A stretch of DNA of 31,127 nt from DATJSN01 sp035504095 (GCA_035504095.1 DATJSN010000076.1:1-31127); one strand, 5' to 3'; positions 17,191 to 26,627 are shown, numbered from the stretch's first letter. Numbers and translations are program-made. Notes: generated by a model not told the origin, from the letters alone.

Positions 17191-18816
17191 ATGACGAATC
17201 GCGCTGAGCAGGAGCTCACGATTCTTACCGAAATCGGGCGGGTGCTTTCTTCCGGCCTGGACTTACACAGCATTTTCGATCAGACGATGCGCGTTCTGGG
17301 GGAAAGACTGGGCATGGAACGCGGTTCAATGGTCCTGCTGGATGAAGCAGCAGGCAAATTGCAGATTGAAGCCGCGCTTGGTTTAACGCCCGAAGAAATT
17401 CAACGCGGTCAGTATGATATTGGCGAAGGCATCACCGGACAGGTCGTAGCCACAGGCCGCCCACAAGTTGTGGCGGACATCAGTAAAGACGTTAAATTTT
17501 TGAACCGCACCGGCGCCCGCGATCTGGTCGCCGGCCAAATTACAAGTTTCATCTGCGTCCCGATCCGCATTGAAGGACGCGTTGTCGGCGCGCTGTCGGT
17601 GGATAAATCGTTCGTGGACACCGATACCCTTTCCAGCGATCAGCGCCTGTTGGAAATCCTCGCCGCGTTTATCGCCCAGGCCATCAAGATCAATACCATT
17701 GTCGCCCACGAACGCGAGGAATGGATAGAAGAACGCCGCCAACTTCGCGACACACTGCAAAGTAAATACAAATTCGACAACATCATCGGCTCCTCGCCGG
17801 CCATGCTCGAGGTGTTCGACACGATCGCCCAGGTTGCCGTCAGCCGGGCCACAGTCCTGCTTCTGGGTGAAACGGGAACAGGTAAAGAATTAATTGCCAA
17901 GGCCATCCATTTTAATTCCAACCGCGCGGATAAACCGTTTGTGCGCATGAATTGCGGCGCCCTCAGCGGCACTCTGCTGGAGTCTGAACTTTTTGGACAC
18001 GTCAAAGGAAGCTTCACCGGGGCGATACGCGATAAAATCGGCAGATTCGAAGCCGCCAACACCGGCACGTTGTTTCTGGATGAAATCGGCACCATCGATA
18101 CGGGATTGCAGGTTAAATTGCTGCGCGTCCTTCAGGAACGCGAGTTCGAACGCGTCGGCGACACGCACACCATGCGCGTGGACGTTCGGATCATCGCGGC
18201 AACCAACCTGAGCCTGCAGGACGAGGTCGCCAGAGGGCGATTTCGTGAAGATTTGTTTTACCGGCTTAATGTTGTAACCATTCAACTGCCCGCTTTGCGC
18301 AACCGGCGTGAGGATATTCCGCGATTGATCGATTATTTCTTTGACAAATTCAACGCCGAGAACGGTAAGAATCTCAATAAAATCAGTCGCGAACTGCTTA
18401 ACGTATTCGTGCGTTATCCCTGGCCGGGCAATGTGCGCGAACTGGAAAACGCCATTGAGCGGGCCGTGGTTCTCAGCCGCAGCGACACGCTCACCGAGGA
18501 TCTATTGCCGACCGCGATCCGCGCGTTCGCCCAGCAGGGAAAAAGCAACATCGCCAGTGAAGACCTCGACGGTCTTGTGCGCCGGGTCGCCGAACAATCC
18601 ATCAATGAATATGCGCTGCGCGAAGGGCAGATTTACGATCTGGTGATTCGCCAGGTGGAAAAATCACTCATTGAAAAAGCCCTCAAACGCTGCGGAGACG
18701 TGAAAATTAAAGCCGCGGATTTCCTGGGCATCAATCGCAATACACTCAATAAAAAAGTCAAAGAACTGGGCATCGAAGCCGGCGACGGCACAACCACGGA
18801 AAATCCGGAAAACTAA
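17191..18816 (+). CDS. GAF-domain sigma-54-dependent activator (NifA-like)
   Basis: A 541-residue bacterial enhancer-binding protein. A GAF sensor domain spans about 20-170. The AAA+ domain (about 195-430) has Walker A GETGTGKE (226-233), Walker B LFLDEIG (294-300), the arginine-finger region FREDLFYRL and the WPGNVRELEN sensor II segment. A Fis-type helix-turn-helix lies at about 505-526 (AADFLGINRNTLNKKV). It uses ATP to remodel sigma-54 RNA polymerase. The sigma-54 contact loop reads GSFTGA (273-278) instead of the usual GAFTGA, a conservative variant. There is no receiver domain, so control is probably by a ligand or redox signal at the GAF domain. GGAGG upstream supports the start. No target promoter is evident in the window. 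Confidence 0.92.
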   Translation: MTNRAEQELTILTEIGRVLSSGLDLHSIFDQTMRVLGERLGMERGSMVLLDEAAGKLQIEAALGLTPEEIQRGQYDIGEGITGQVVATGRPQVVADISKDVKFLNRTGARDLVAGQITSFICVPIRIEGRVVGALSVDKSFVDTDTLSSDQRLLEILAAFIAQAIKINTIVAHEREEWIEERRQLRDTLQSKYKFDNIIGSSPAMLEVFDTIAQVAVSRATVLLLGETGTGKELIAKAIHFNSNRADKPFVRMNCGALSGTLLESELFGHVKGSFTGAIRDKIGRFEAANTGTLFLDEIGTIDTGLQVKLLRVLQEREFERVGDTHTMRVDVRIIAATNLSLQDEVARGRFREDLFYRLNVVTIQLPALRNRREDIPRLIDYFFDKFNAENGKNLNKISRELLNVFVRYPWPGNVRELENAIERAVVLSRSDTLTEDLLPTAIRAFAQQGKSNIASEDLDGLVRRVAEQSINEYALREGQIYDLVIRQVEKSLIEKALKRCGDVKIKAADFLGINRNTLNKKVKELGIEAGDGTTTENPEN

Positions 18817-18829
18817 AAACATTTTAAAT

Positions 18830-18850
18830 CACGCGGGTTCATATCCCGTG
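18830..18850. other. T-arm-like hairpin after the activator gene
   Basis: CACG-C-GGG and CCCGTG pair around TTCATAT. It resembles a tRNA T-arm but has no other tRNA arms. It could be the activator's terminator, though no T-run follows. Confidence 0.25.
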
Positions 18851-18861
18851 CCTTAGAACAT

Positions 18862-19025
18862 TTCCACTACAGATATGGCGTCTGCGTTGGTGTAGACGGA
18901 ATTGGCCGCAAGCAAGAGCGACAAGGCGGGTTTGCCAAACCCCGTCGCTCAGCGATGACGCAGCCCGTCTGTGCCAACCCGTAAGGGTCGCTTCAAGCGA
19001 CGCGGACGCTATAGCTGGAGTGGAA
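18862..19025. repeat. Palindrome-ended element III (164 bp)
   Basis: Bounded by about 25-bp imperfect terminal inverted repeats (TTCCACTACAGATATGGCG on the left; 21 of 25 positions match). A second inner pair, TTGGTGTAGACGG/CCGTCTGTGCCAA, follows. The core at 18908-18964 has gcaag-aagagcgac-aagg, an apical GGGTTT/AAACCC hairpin and agcgatgacgc. This is the same layout as module B of the elements at 25775 and 28202. Non-coding; it occupies most of the gap before putA. Confidence 0.7.
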
Positions 19026-19105
19026 CTACTCGAAAGAGCGATATTTTACGATATATCGCAGTTCGCCCGTCTGTGCGGACGATAGAATAAACAGGCGAGG
19101 ATCGC

Positions 19106-22084
19106 ATGGCTCAGGTAAACGAAACGGAACTTTTCAGCCTGGGATCGCAAATTCTCTCGGAGATTCACCCGGCGCATCCTGCGCTATTGGACCGCCAATA
19201 TCATGAAGATCAGTTTTTGAGCCGCGTGATGGGCGACCAGCGGCTAAAGCGGCGGGTGCTGCATTTTGTGGACCTTCTGCCGTCATTGAACAATGACCGG
19301 GATATTGTTGAACACCTGGATATGTACATTGGGGAAAGTCCGCTGCCGGTTCCCTGGCCGCGACTGGTGCAGTGGGGATTGCACCACGCGCGACATGGCC
19401 TGCCGGCGCATTTAATTGCCGGCACGTCGCGGGCTATGTGCCGTCGCATGGCACGACGATTCATCGCCGGAGAAAATCTGGATCAAACCGTTGACGTACT
19501 TGATCGATTATGGCGAAGCTCCATGGGCTTTACGCTCGACGTGCTGGGTGAAACTGTCACCGGCGAGAAAAAAGCCGCTCAGTATCAGCGCCAATACCTG
19601 GATTTAATCGCGCGTCTTTCCTCGGCCTGCAAGTCATTCAATGCGGACGGACATCCTGCCGGCCGCGAACCAAAAGTGCAGCTTTCCATTAAAACGTCCG
19701 CGCTGTATTCCCAGGTGCGTCCCGTGGACATGGATGGCGGCGTTGTAGAGATAAAAAACCGCTTGCACCCCATTTTCCGTGCCGCCCGTGACGCCGGCGC
19801 TGCGCTCACGCTGGATATGGAACAATTTGATCTACGAAACATGACGCTCCAGGTTTTTTATGAATTATTAAACGAAGCGGAATTTGCTCGTTGGACCGGC
19901 GCCGGCATCGCCATGCAGGCTTATTTAAAAGACACGCCGCAGCAACTCGAACAACTGGTTTCATGGGCCAAAGAGCGCGGCACGCCGGTGCTCGTGCGAC
20001 TGGTACGCGGCGCATATTGGGATTACGAGCAGATGCTCGCGCAACAAAACGACTGGCCGGCGCCTGTCTGGCAACACAAACATCAGACCGATCTTTGCTA
20101 TGAACAATGCACACAATATTTACTGCGTAATTATCCCATAATCCGGACGGCGGTTGCCACACATAATCTCAGGAGTATTTGTCTGGCCATATTGACCGCG
20201 CGGGATGCCGGGCTCAAAGCTGGTGATTACGAATTTCAGATGCTCTATGGCATGGGAGATCCGCTCAAAGAGTCACTGGTGCGGCGCGGACAAATGATGC
20301 GCGTCTATGTTCCTTACGGACCGCTCTTGCCCGGCATGGCTTATCTGGTGCGACGACTCCTCGAAAATTCATCCAATGAATCGTTCTTGAAACAAACTGC
20401 CGAATCTCAAATGACCCCGGATCAATTACTTGCCCCGCCCGCAGAAGAATCGCTTCCAAAAAATGCTCATTCCCCTTCTTCACCAGATTCATCAATCAAT
20501 ACATTCCGCAACGCACCTCCACGGCGTTTTTGCGATCCGCAAGTTCATCGGAAATTTGCCAAAAGCATCAGGGAACTTTCCGTTTCGTTGCCCATCGCTG
20601 TTTCGCCGATCATAGCGGGACGCACGATCGCCACAGATGTAAAGATGAATATTGTAAATCCCAGCCGGCCGGCTGAAACCATCAGCCAGGTTCTTTGTGC
20701 CGGCCGACAGCTTGTAAAACACGCTATTGAGGCTGCACAAGCGGCACAGGAAGACTGGTCGCAGATGCCGCCGCGAAAACGCTCCGGACTCTTACTTAAG
20801 GCTGCGGACTGGCTTAATTCTCATCGTGACCATGCCGCCGCACTGGAGATTCTTGAAGCAGGTAAACCATGGATAGAGGCCGACGCCGATGTGGTTGAGG
20901 CAATCGATCACATGACATACAACGCCCTGCAGGCGGCCCAACTACTTCAAACGCAGCATTTTGACGTTCCCGGCGAGCAGAATATTTATGAATACCGGCC
21001 ACACGGCGTAGCGGCGGTTATTGCTCCGTGGAATTTTCCGTTGGCCATTCCAACCGGTATGGCGACCGCGGCACTTGCGGCTGGAAACACGGTGATTCTC
21101 AAACCGGCTCCACAAACGCCCGCCGTGGCGCAACTGCTTTGCCGCGCCCTGGAACACGCCGGTTTGCCGACCGGCGTAATGAATTTCCTGCCTGGCGGCG
21201 ATGATGTGGGCAAAGAACTCGTGGAAAATCCGGGGATCAATTTAATCGCCTTCACCGGCTCAGAAACCGTCGGTCGATGGATTTATTCCACTGCTGCTGA
21301 TGTCGTGCCCGGACAAACGCATCTTAAGCGCGTGATTGTGGAAATGGGCGGCAAAAATGCCACGATAATCGATTCTGACGCCGATCTTGATGAAGCCGTT
21401 CTGGCCGTTGTCGCTTCCGCATTTGGCTACGCCGGACAAAAATGCAGCGCTTGTTCACGTGCCATTGTTGTTGGGGATGTTTACCAACAATTTCTGGACA
21501 ATCTTATTGACGCAGCGGCAAGTTTGAAGGTTGGACCCGCGGATGATCCATCCACTTTCATGGGGCCGGTTATTGATGCCGGCGCAAAAGAGAGGATATT
21601 GGACGCCATTCAACGGGGCGCTACTCAAGCAAAACTGATTTTTCAGGGACGCCTGTCAGAAAAACTGGACGGTTATTTTGTTCCACCGGTCATATTTACC
21701 GAAGCGGCTTCCAACAGCTTTCTGGCGCAGGAGGAAATTTTTGGACCGGTATTGACGGTATTTCATGTCGATACCTTTGAAAAGGCCGTGGAATTAGCCA
21801 ATAACGTTCGCTACGGCCTGACCGGAGGCGTCATCAGCCGCAACCCACATCATATTTCATTCGCCCGCCGGCATTTGCAGGTTGGCAATTTGTACATTAA
21901 CCGCAAAATTACCGGCGCCATTGTCGGACGTCAGCCCTTCGGCGGGATGAAAATGAGCGGCGCCGGCTCACGCGCCGGCGGACCAGACTATTTATGGCAA
22001 TTTGTACAGGGAAGAACCATCACTCAGAACACTGTGCGTCATGGCTTTGTACCACCGGAAAAATCCCAGCGACCGATTGAATAG
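19106..22084 (+). CDS. putA: Bifunctional proline dehydrogenase / P5C dehydrogenase
   Basis: A 992-residue PutA. The N-terminal half (about 60-440) is the FAD proline dehydrogenase barrel, with QLSIKTSALYSQV, LTLDMEQFD and RLVRGAYWDYE. The C-terminal half (about 500-970) is the NAD-dependent aldehyde dehydrogenase domain, with IAPWNFPLAIPTG, general base Glu746 in VEMGGKN and catalytic Cys780 in GQKCSAC. It oxidises proline to glutamate in two steps with a channelled P5C intermediate. There is no N-terminal ribbon-helix-helix, so it is an enzyme only and not a self-repressor. A Ser/Pro-rich stretch (about 435-475) links the halves. AGGA upstream supports the ATG. It is flanked by palindrome elements at 18862 and 22126, so it is probably monocistronic. 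Confidence 0.95.
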   Translation: MAQVNETELFSLGSQILSEIHPAHPALLDRQYHEDQFLSRVMGDQRLKRRVLHFVDLLPSLNNDRDIVEHLDMYIGESPLPVPWPRLVQWGLHHARHGLPAHLIAGTSRAMCRRMARRFIAGENLDQTVDVLDRLWRSSMGFTLDVLGETVTGEKKAAQYQRQYLDLIARLSSACKSFNADGHPAGREPKVQLSIKTSALYSQVRPVDMDGGVVEIKNRLHPIFRAARDAGAALTLDMEQFDLRNMTLQVFYELLNEAEFARWTGAGIAMQAYLKDTPQQLEQLVSWAKERGTPVLVRLVRGAYWDYEQMLAQQNDWPAPVWQHKHQTDLCYEQCTQYLLRNYPIIRTAVATHNLRSICLAILTARDAGLKAGDYEFQMLYGMGDPLKESLVRRGQMMRVYVPYGPLLPGMAYLVRRLLENSSNESFLKQTAESQMTPDQLLAPPAEESLPKNAHSPSSPDSSINTFRNAPPRRFCDPQVHRKFAKSIRELSVSLPIAVSPIIAGRTIATDVKMNIVNPSRPAETISQVLCAGRQLVKHAIEAAQAAQEDWSQMPPRKRSGLLLKAADWLNSHRDHAAALEILEAGKPWIEADADVVEAIDHMTYNALQAAQLLQTQHFDVPGEQNIYEYRPHGVAAVIAPWNFPLAIPTGMATAALAAGNTVILKPAPQTPAVAQLLCRALEHAGLPTGVMNFLPGGDDVGKELVENPGINLIAFTGSETVGRWIYSTAADVVPGQTHLKRVIVEMGGKNATIIDSDADLDEAVLAVVASAFGYAGQKCSACSRAIVVGDVYQQFLDNLIDAAASLKVGPADDPSTFMGPVIDAGAKERILDAIQRGATQAKLIFQGRLSEKLDGYFVPPVIFTEAASNSFLAQEEIFGPVLTVFHVDTFEKAVELANNVRYGLTGGVISRNPHHISFARRHLQVGNLYINRKITGAIVGRQPFGGMKMSGAGSRAGGPDYLWQFVQGRTITQNTVRHGFVPPEKSQRPIE

Positions 22085-22125
22085 AACAAAGCAAAACCGG
22101 CTTGCGTATAGTTGCCGTCGGGCAT

Positions 22126-22295
22126 AGGGTCTCTAATAAAACAAGACGTGGCCGCGACGCTGGGAATTTTGGTCCCAAATAAGGAGCTTTGACGATGCAA
22201 GTATTAAGATACAATAACGGTTCGGAGAAGCGATACCGATAGCAATCGGGATATGAGGCCCAACGCGGCTCTAGGCTTATTTTGTTAGAGACCCT
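22126..22295. repeat. Palindrome-ended element IV (170 bp)
   Basis: Terminal inverted repeats of 20 bp (AGGGTCTCTAATAAAACAAG on the left, 18 of 20 paired on the right). An inner GCCGCG/CGCGGC pair follows. The core at 22181-22222 reads aaggagc-gacgatg, an apical gtattaagatac, then acaata and ttcggagaagcgat. It aligns well with module A of the elements at 25775 and 28202. Non-coding, in the gap between putA and the peptidase gene. Confidence 0.7.
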
Positions 22296-22337
22296 TACAC
22301 ACTTATTCATGATTTTAAGGGCATTTTGGAGCAAAAC

Positions 22338-23945
22338 ATGGTGCTGCGGCGTTTATCGATGTTCTTAAGCTTCAGCGTTTTTTGCGTAATCTTGCTGATA
22401 ACAACTTCCGCAATGAATGCTATGGATTTGGGCTCCGGTTCCTCTGCACCATCGGGCACAACTCAACCCTCGACGGCAGGATTGCCCCAGGCGCAGCCTG
22501 ACAAAATTTCCACCGTTCATCGCAGCATCACCATCGACGGTAAACCTTTGAACTACACAGTCACAACAGGCTACATGCCGATGAAAGATTCGCAGGATAA
22601 ACTCGAAGCGAACGTTTTTTTTATCGCCTATACACTTGATGATCCGGCTCAAAATAAATCCGAAAGACCCATTACTTTCGTATTTAACGGCGGTCCCGGC
22701 GCTGCTTCAGTCTGGCTGCATTTGGGTTGCGCCGGACCCGTATGTGTGGAACTTACCCCGGACGGCAATGTCACTCCCCCGCCTTATAAACTTGTCGATA
22801 ATGCCGATACCTGGCTGACCGCGACGGATTTGGTTTTCATTGATCCGGTCGGCACGGGTTATAGCCGTCCCGCAGCCGGTGCGCCGGACAGCAAATTTTA
22901 TGGCGTGCAGCAGGACGTGGAATCCGTTGGTAATTTCATCCGCCTTTATACCACACTGTATCAGCGTTGGGGGTCGCCAAAATTTCTGGCCGGTGAAAGT
23001 TACGGAACCACGCGTGCCTGCGCACTGGCGGACTATTTGAGTCAGCAAGTGGGCATGAATCTCAACGGTATTATCCTGATATCCTGCGCTTTGAATTTTC
23101 AGACACTCAGCCCTGATCCGGGCAATGACACGCCATATCCGCTCTATTTGCCCACCTATACAGCGACCGCATGGTACCATCACAAACTCCCCGCGGATTT
23201 GGAAAAAAATCTTTCTTCCACGCTCTCCGAGGTTGAAAATTGGGCCATTCAGGACTACACACCCGCTTTGTCCATGGGTGATAGCCTCAGTCCGGCCCAG
23301 CGCGACCAGATCGCCGATCAGCTTGTGCGCTACACCGGACTTTCAAAGCAATTCATTTTGCTTTCCAATCTGCGCATCAGTCCCTTTGCCTTTGAACAGG
23401 AGTTATTGCGCGATCAGCAATTGGTCGTTGGCCGCATGGATACCCGGATTACGGGCTTTAATCAGAATCCGACTCATGGTTCAGCGGAATATGATCCGGC
23501 TGTGGACAATTTTGTTCCGGTCTTTACGAGCGCCTTTAATCAATATGTGCGCAGCGAACTGAATTATTCCAACGATTTACCCTACGAGGCCCTTGCACCG
23601 CTTCCCTGGGATATGGGAAGTTCCGACGGCGGCTATTTATACGTAACCGATAACCTGCAAAACGCCATGGTCCGCAATCCATATCTGAAGGTGATGGTCT
23701 GCAGTGGATATTTTGATCTGGCAACGCCGTTTTTTGCCACGATTTATACGTTCAATCATCTTGATCTGCCGGATAACCTGCGGAAAAACATTCAGGAAAT
23801 ATTTTTTGACGGCGGCCATATGCTCTACCATCCGGAATCGATGCGCGCCAAACTCGCGGAAAATGTGCGTGCGTTTATTTCCGGCGCGATCAGCCAATCT
23901 CCCGGCGGCGAAACCGGCTCTGTCCCCGAGGCAACCTCCCCATAA
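22338..23945 (+). CDS. Exported S10-family serine carboxypeptidase-like protein
   Basis: A 535-residue protein with an N-terminal signal peptide (hydrophobic core about residues 8-28) and a short Ser/Thr/Pro-rich spacer. The alpha/beta-hydrolase peptidase body has the oxyanion-hole motif FNGGPGAAS, the nucleophile Ser221 in GESYGT, Asp460 in CSGYFDLATPF and His494 in DGGHMLYHPES, a full catalytic triad in S10 order. Such enzymes cleave C-terminal residues from peptides and in bacteria are periplasmic or secreted. The ATG at 22338 has GGAG six bases upstream and replaces the TTG at 22326. It follows putA after element IV and ends in an apparent terminator; joint use in peptide and proline catabolism is possible but only inferred. 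Confidence 0.9.
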   Translation: MVLRRLSMFLSFSVFCVILLITTSAMNAMDLGSGSSAPSGTTQPSTAGLPQAQPDKISTVHRSITIDGKPLNYTVTTGYMPMKDSQDKLEANVFFIAYTLDDPAQNKSERPITFVFNGGPGAASVWLHLGCAGPVCVELTPDGNVTPPPYKLVDNADTWLTATDLVFIDPVGTGYSRPAAGAPDSKFYGVQQDVESVGNFIRLYTTLYQRWGSPKFLAGESYGTTRACALADYLSQQVGMNLNGIILISCALNFQTLSPDPGNDTPYPLYLPTYTATAWYHHKLPADLEKNLSSTLSEVENWAIQDYTPALSMGDSLSPAQRDQIADQLVRYTGLSKQFILLSNLRISPFAFEQELLRDQQLVVGRMDTRITGFNQNPTHGSAEYDPAVDNFVPVFTSAFNQYVRSELNYSNDLPYEALAPLPWDMGSSDGGYLYVTDNLQNAMVRNPYLKVMVCSGYFDLATPFFATIYTFNHLDLPDNLRKNIQEIFFDGGHMLYHPESMRAKLAENVRAFISGAISQSPGGETGSVPEATSP

Positions 23946-23961
23946 AACCCCGAGGTTTTTT
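23944..23961 (+). terminator. Rho-independent terminator after the S10 peptidase
   Basis: AAAACC-CCGA-GGTTTT followed by two more T. The stem begins within the stop codon of the peptidase gene. Short but with a proper T-run. Confidence 0.55.
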
Positions 23962-24213
23962 GCACTAATTCCTTCCAGTACCGATAACCAAGCTGACAAA
24001 ATAATATGGGACGAAATCCACCTCGCCCGGATCATTTTCAGACTGCTAAAAGCTAATGCAATTCCTGTATCGCACCGATGACTTATAGGATGCGCCATGC
24101 GGCCAGAACATTCCGTTCAAACCGCGTGAACAAGGACGAACGGCTTTGACGCATCGACCGGCAAAGGAATGCAATTCTGTTGTGTCTGGTTTTGTGTTGT
24201 AAGGCAGCCAAAT

Positions 24214-25659
24214 ATGACGTCCATAAGTGCTTCTAATTCGCCAACCACCGAATCCCGCCCCTCTTCTCCGCCGTCTCCTCTGATTAATGAAGCAGCGCTG
24301 ACCAAGCTGGTGCAAAGGCATGTTTTTGCGCGCGATGAGGAGTTCCGTCGACATCAAAACATTGGCATGGGCGCTGGCGACAAACAAAACCGCGGATTGC
24401 CCTATCACCTGGTGCTGCCGTCCAAATCGGGTCTTTCTCCGGAAGACATTTTCTCCAATTTGCGCTGGGGCGGACGAGCCATTATCGTGTCCGATTCTCC
24501 GCAGGAAATTAACGAGCTGGCGCAACGTTTCACGCGTTGGGGAAGTTTCGCCCTGGAGCAAAGCCCATCCAGCATCCGCAAACCGATTCTGGGTCTGCCG
24601 ATTCCCTATGTCGGAAAATTGATTCATTATTTTACGGTTCGAAAAATCGATTTGATCCGCCCCGGCGAATCATCCGATCGGTTTACTTATCATGTACGGC
24701 TGACCAAGCGGCGTCCCGATGACAAACAATACATCGTCGTCAAGTCGGTGCCGACCGTCGACCGCGTGATATCGCGCCTGCGCGCCAAATTTCCCGACCT
24801 CCCATTTGATGAATTACGGCACAGGGCTCAGAAATTCAGCGACAAAATATTTCCCGTCTTTTTAACCCGCGAAGCGGCGATGCTCAAAATTCTGCAACGC
24901 GACCTGCCGGAAAAATATCGCAACCGCGTGCCGCGCTGCCTGGGGGTTGAACACGACTCGCGGGGTTTTGTCAGAACGCTTTATATGAACTGGCTCAGCA
25001 ACGGGGGACGAATGCTCTCCCAGCTTGAATTCGCCATTCAAAGCACTGAATTGCTCGCCGCGCTACATGATGCCGCGGGCGTGATCCACCTGGATCTGCG
25101 GCTTGATAATTTTGTAATTACCGAAAACGGCGTGGGTTTCATCGATTTCGGTTCCGCCGTACGAGGTAATGAAACATTCGCCGACAACTCCCTCTTATCC
25201 ACTTTATATGAAGAAATGATGCATACGTCGCAAATTCAGAAAATGCTCTGCCGCATGAGCGACCAGGGCTTGGTAACCGCGGACATATTGCGCCAGGGAA
25301 GAAACCGCGTGGATAAGTCCGTTGATTTGTTTTATTTGACCGTGCAGTTTAATAAACCGCATATTAATCCCGACTTCGTCGGATTGGTCAGCTACAATCC
25401 CAAAAACTTTGAAGCGCGGCACATCAAGTGTTTTACAGACCAAGTGCTGCGCCCCGTCGATTCGGCGCATTCTCCATTCCAGTCGGCAACCGACATTCTT
25501 CAGGGACTATACAAGGTGCGCGAAATGGTTGAACAAGGCAGTGATGTCCCGGATCACAATACAACAGTTGCCCTGGACGCGATGATCAACAAAGCGCCGG
25601 AAAGCCAGTTCGCCAAGCCTCATACCCATACCTCGACGGCCGCCGCTGCCGCCAAATAA
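24214..25659 (+). CDS. Kinase-fold protein (atypical, Rio/lipid-A-kinase-like core)
   Basis: A 481-residue protein. Its C-terminal half carries protein-kinase catalytic elements: HLDLRLDN with catalytic Asp294 and Asn299, and IDFGSA with the metal-binding Asp311 of the DFG motif. An upstream VVKSVPT segment may supply the ATP lysine. The N-terminal about 170 residues show no known domain, and the last about 25 residues are Ala/Thr/His-rich. There is no signal peptide or membrane span. The HLDL form of the catalytic loop, in place of HRDL, is typical of RIO/Kdo-kinase-like and small-molecule kinases, so the substrate may be protein, lipid or sugar. AAGG upstream supports the ATG at 24214 over the start at 24169. 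A good terminator follows, so it is probably monocistronic. Confidence 0.65.
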   Translation: MTSISASNSPTTESRPSSPPSPLINEAALTKLVQRHVFARDEEFRRHQNIGMGAGDKQNRGLPYHLVLPSKSGLSPEDIFSNLRWGGRAIIVSDSPQEINELAQRFTRWGSFALEQSPSSIRKPILGLPIPYVGKLIHYFTVRKIDLIRPGESSDRFTYHVRLTKRRPDDKQYIVVKSVPTVDRVISRLRAKFPDLPFDELRHRAQKFSDKIFPVFLTREAAMLKILQRDLPEKYRNRVPRCLGVEHDSRGFVRTLYMNWLSNGGRMLSQLEFAIQSTELLAALHDAAGVIHLDLRLDNFVITENGVGFIDFGSAVRGNETFADNSLLSTLYEEMMHTSQIQKMLCRMSDQGLVTADILRQGRNRVDKSVDLFYLTVQFNKPHINPDFVGLVSYNPKNFEARHIKCFTDQVLRPVDSAHSPFQSATDILQGLYKVREMVEQGSDVPDHNTTVALDAMINKAPESQFAKPHTHTSTAAAAAK

Positions 25660-25689
25660 GTTTTTTTTCAACAAATTGAATCCGTATAT

Positions 25690-25721
25690 AGCCTGAGGGC
25701 CGGGGTCCTCAGGCTTTATTT
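25690..25721 (+). terminator. Rho-independent terminator after the kinase-like gene
   Basis: AGCCTGAGG and CCTCAGGCT form a 9-bp perfect stem with an 8-base loop, followed by TTTATTT. Thirty bases beyond the stop. Confidence 0.8.
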
Positions 25722-25774
25722 CCATCCCATGATCTGCATATTCACGGCATGTTAATTTATAATATTGTCCCATA

Positions 25775-26053
25775 AGAATCTATCTCAAAACATAGCAAGA
25801 GCCGCGTTTGGCCTCCAGGTGGCCAGATGCAAGGAAGAGCGACGAGGTTATATTCGATAGATAATATGCAGAGGAGCGATGACGCCGCAGATGGCCGCTT
25901 GAAGGCCAAACCCTTCGGGACGAGGCTGCCTGACCCCGAATCCGGCGTCGCACCTTCGAACTGTATTGTATTTTAATACCCGCTCGTCGGTGCTCCTTGG
26001 CTCGTGGCCAGGCAGCCGACGTCGCGGCCTCGATATGGTTTGAGATAGATTCT
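25775..26053 (+). repeat. Palindrome-ended twin-module element I (279 bp)
   Basis: Terminal inverted repeats AGAATCTATCTCAAAACATA on the left, 19 of 20 paired on the right. Inside are two hairpin modules facing opposite ways. Module B (25806-25911, plus) has stem GTTTGGCCTCC.../...GAAGGCCAAAC. Module A (25924-26017, minus) has stem GGCTGCCTGGCC/GGTCAGGCAGCC. Each encloses a purine-rich internal loop (caagga-g-cgacgag / ggagcgatgacgccg types) and an A/T apical hairpin. Near-identical to 28202-28482 in reverse orientation. No target-site duplication is obvious. It ends 13 bases before the zinc-ribbon start codon. Confidence 0.85.
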
Positions 26054-26066
26054 GAAGAGAGGTTTT

Positions 26067-26627
26067 ATGCCGCGCTGCCCAAGTTGCCAAATAATCATGA
26101 CTGATGTGATTCAAAATGACATGCACGCCAAAACCTGCAGTGTGTGCTTTGGAATCTGGATTTCGCGTGAAGGGCTTTTGCGCCTGGTTCGAAAACCCCA
26201 GGTTGATGATCAGAACCCGCAGTCCTCTCAGGCAAGCCTTCAGGATCTGGCGGCCGTGGCCACGGAATCGGATACCCCAAAACCCATGGTATGCCCGGAA
26301 TGCAGTCAAAAAATGCGAATTGATCGTATCCACCCCATTATCCCGGTCAATCTTCAATTCTGTGATAAGTGTCATGATGTCTGGGTAGATGTCGGTAAGC
26401 TGCCGTTAATTCAGCGTTTATATACCGAGTTTCAAAAAAGCACCGACCCCAAAATCGTTGAGATTCGTGAAAAATACGCAATGGCGCAGCTTGGTATGGA
26501 AATTACCCGGGAACGGCAGGCCGATGCTTTAGCCATGGCCAGAAGTCTTAATTCACCCGTTTCCTGGCACAGCGGCCTGGGGGCTGCAGAACTGCAAACG
26601 ATTATCAGCGCGTTGAGCGGTCGATAG
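26067..26627 (+). CDS. Double zf-TFIIB-type zinc-ribbon protein
   Basis: A 186-residue protein with two four-cysteine zinc ribbons of the zf-TFIIB type. The first is Cys4/Cys7 and Cys24/Cys27 followed by GIWISREGLLRL. The second is Cys76/Cys79 and Cys99/Cys102 followed by DVWVDVGKLPLI. Spacer and tail are polar, and the C-terminal about 70 residues are helical with no known domain. Proteins with this ribbon are widespread small bacterial factors of unknown role; despite the name they are not shown to be transcription factors. AGAGAGG four bases before the ATG is intact just outside element I, so any promoter must lie within or beyond that element. The TPR gene follows after 189 bp. Confidence 0.75.
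   Translation: MPRCPSCQIIMTDVIQNDMHAKTCSVCFGIWISREGLLRLVRKPQVDDQNPQSSQASLQDLAAVATESDTPKPMVCPECSQKMRIDRIHPIIPVNLQFCDKCHDVWVDVGKLPLIQRLYTEFQKSTDPKIVEIREKYAMAQLGMEITRERQADALAMARSLNSPVSWHSGLGAAELQTIISALSGR

Noticed and set aside
18830..18860. tRNA relic after the sigma-54 activator
   Set aside because: Only a T-arm-like hairpin is present; the acceptor and other arms cannot be completed, so chance or a terminator is as likely.
24046..24627. 193-residue minus-strand frame opposite the kinase-like gene
   Set aside because: Shadow of a gene with intact kinase motifs; no start signal and low-complexity product.
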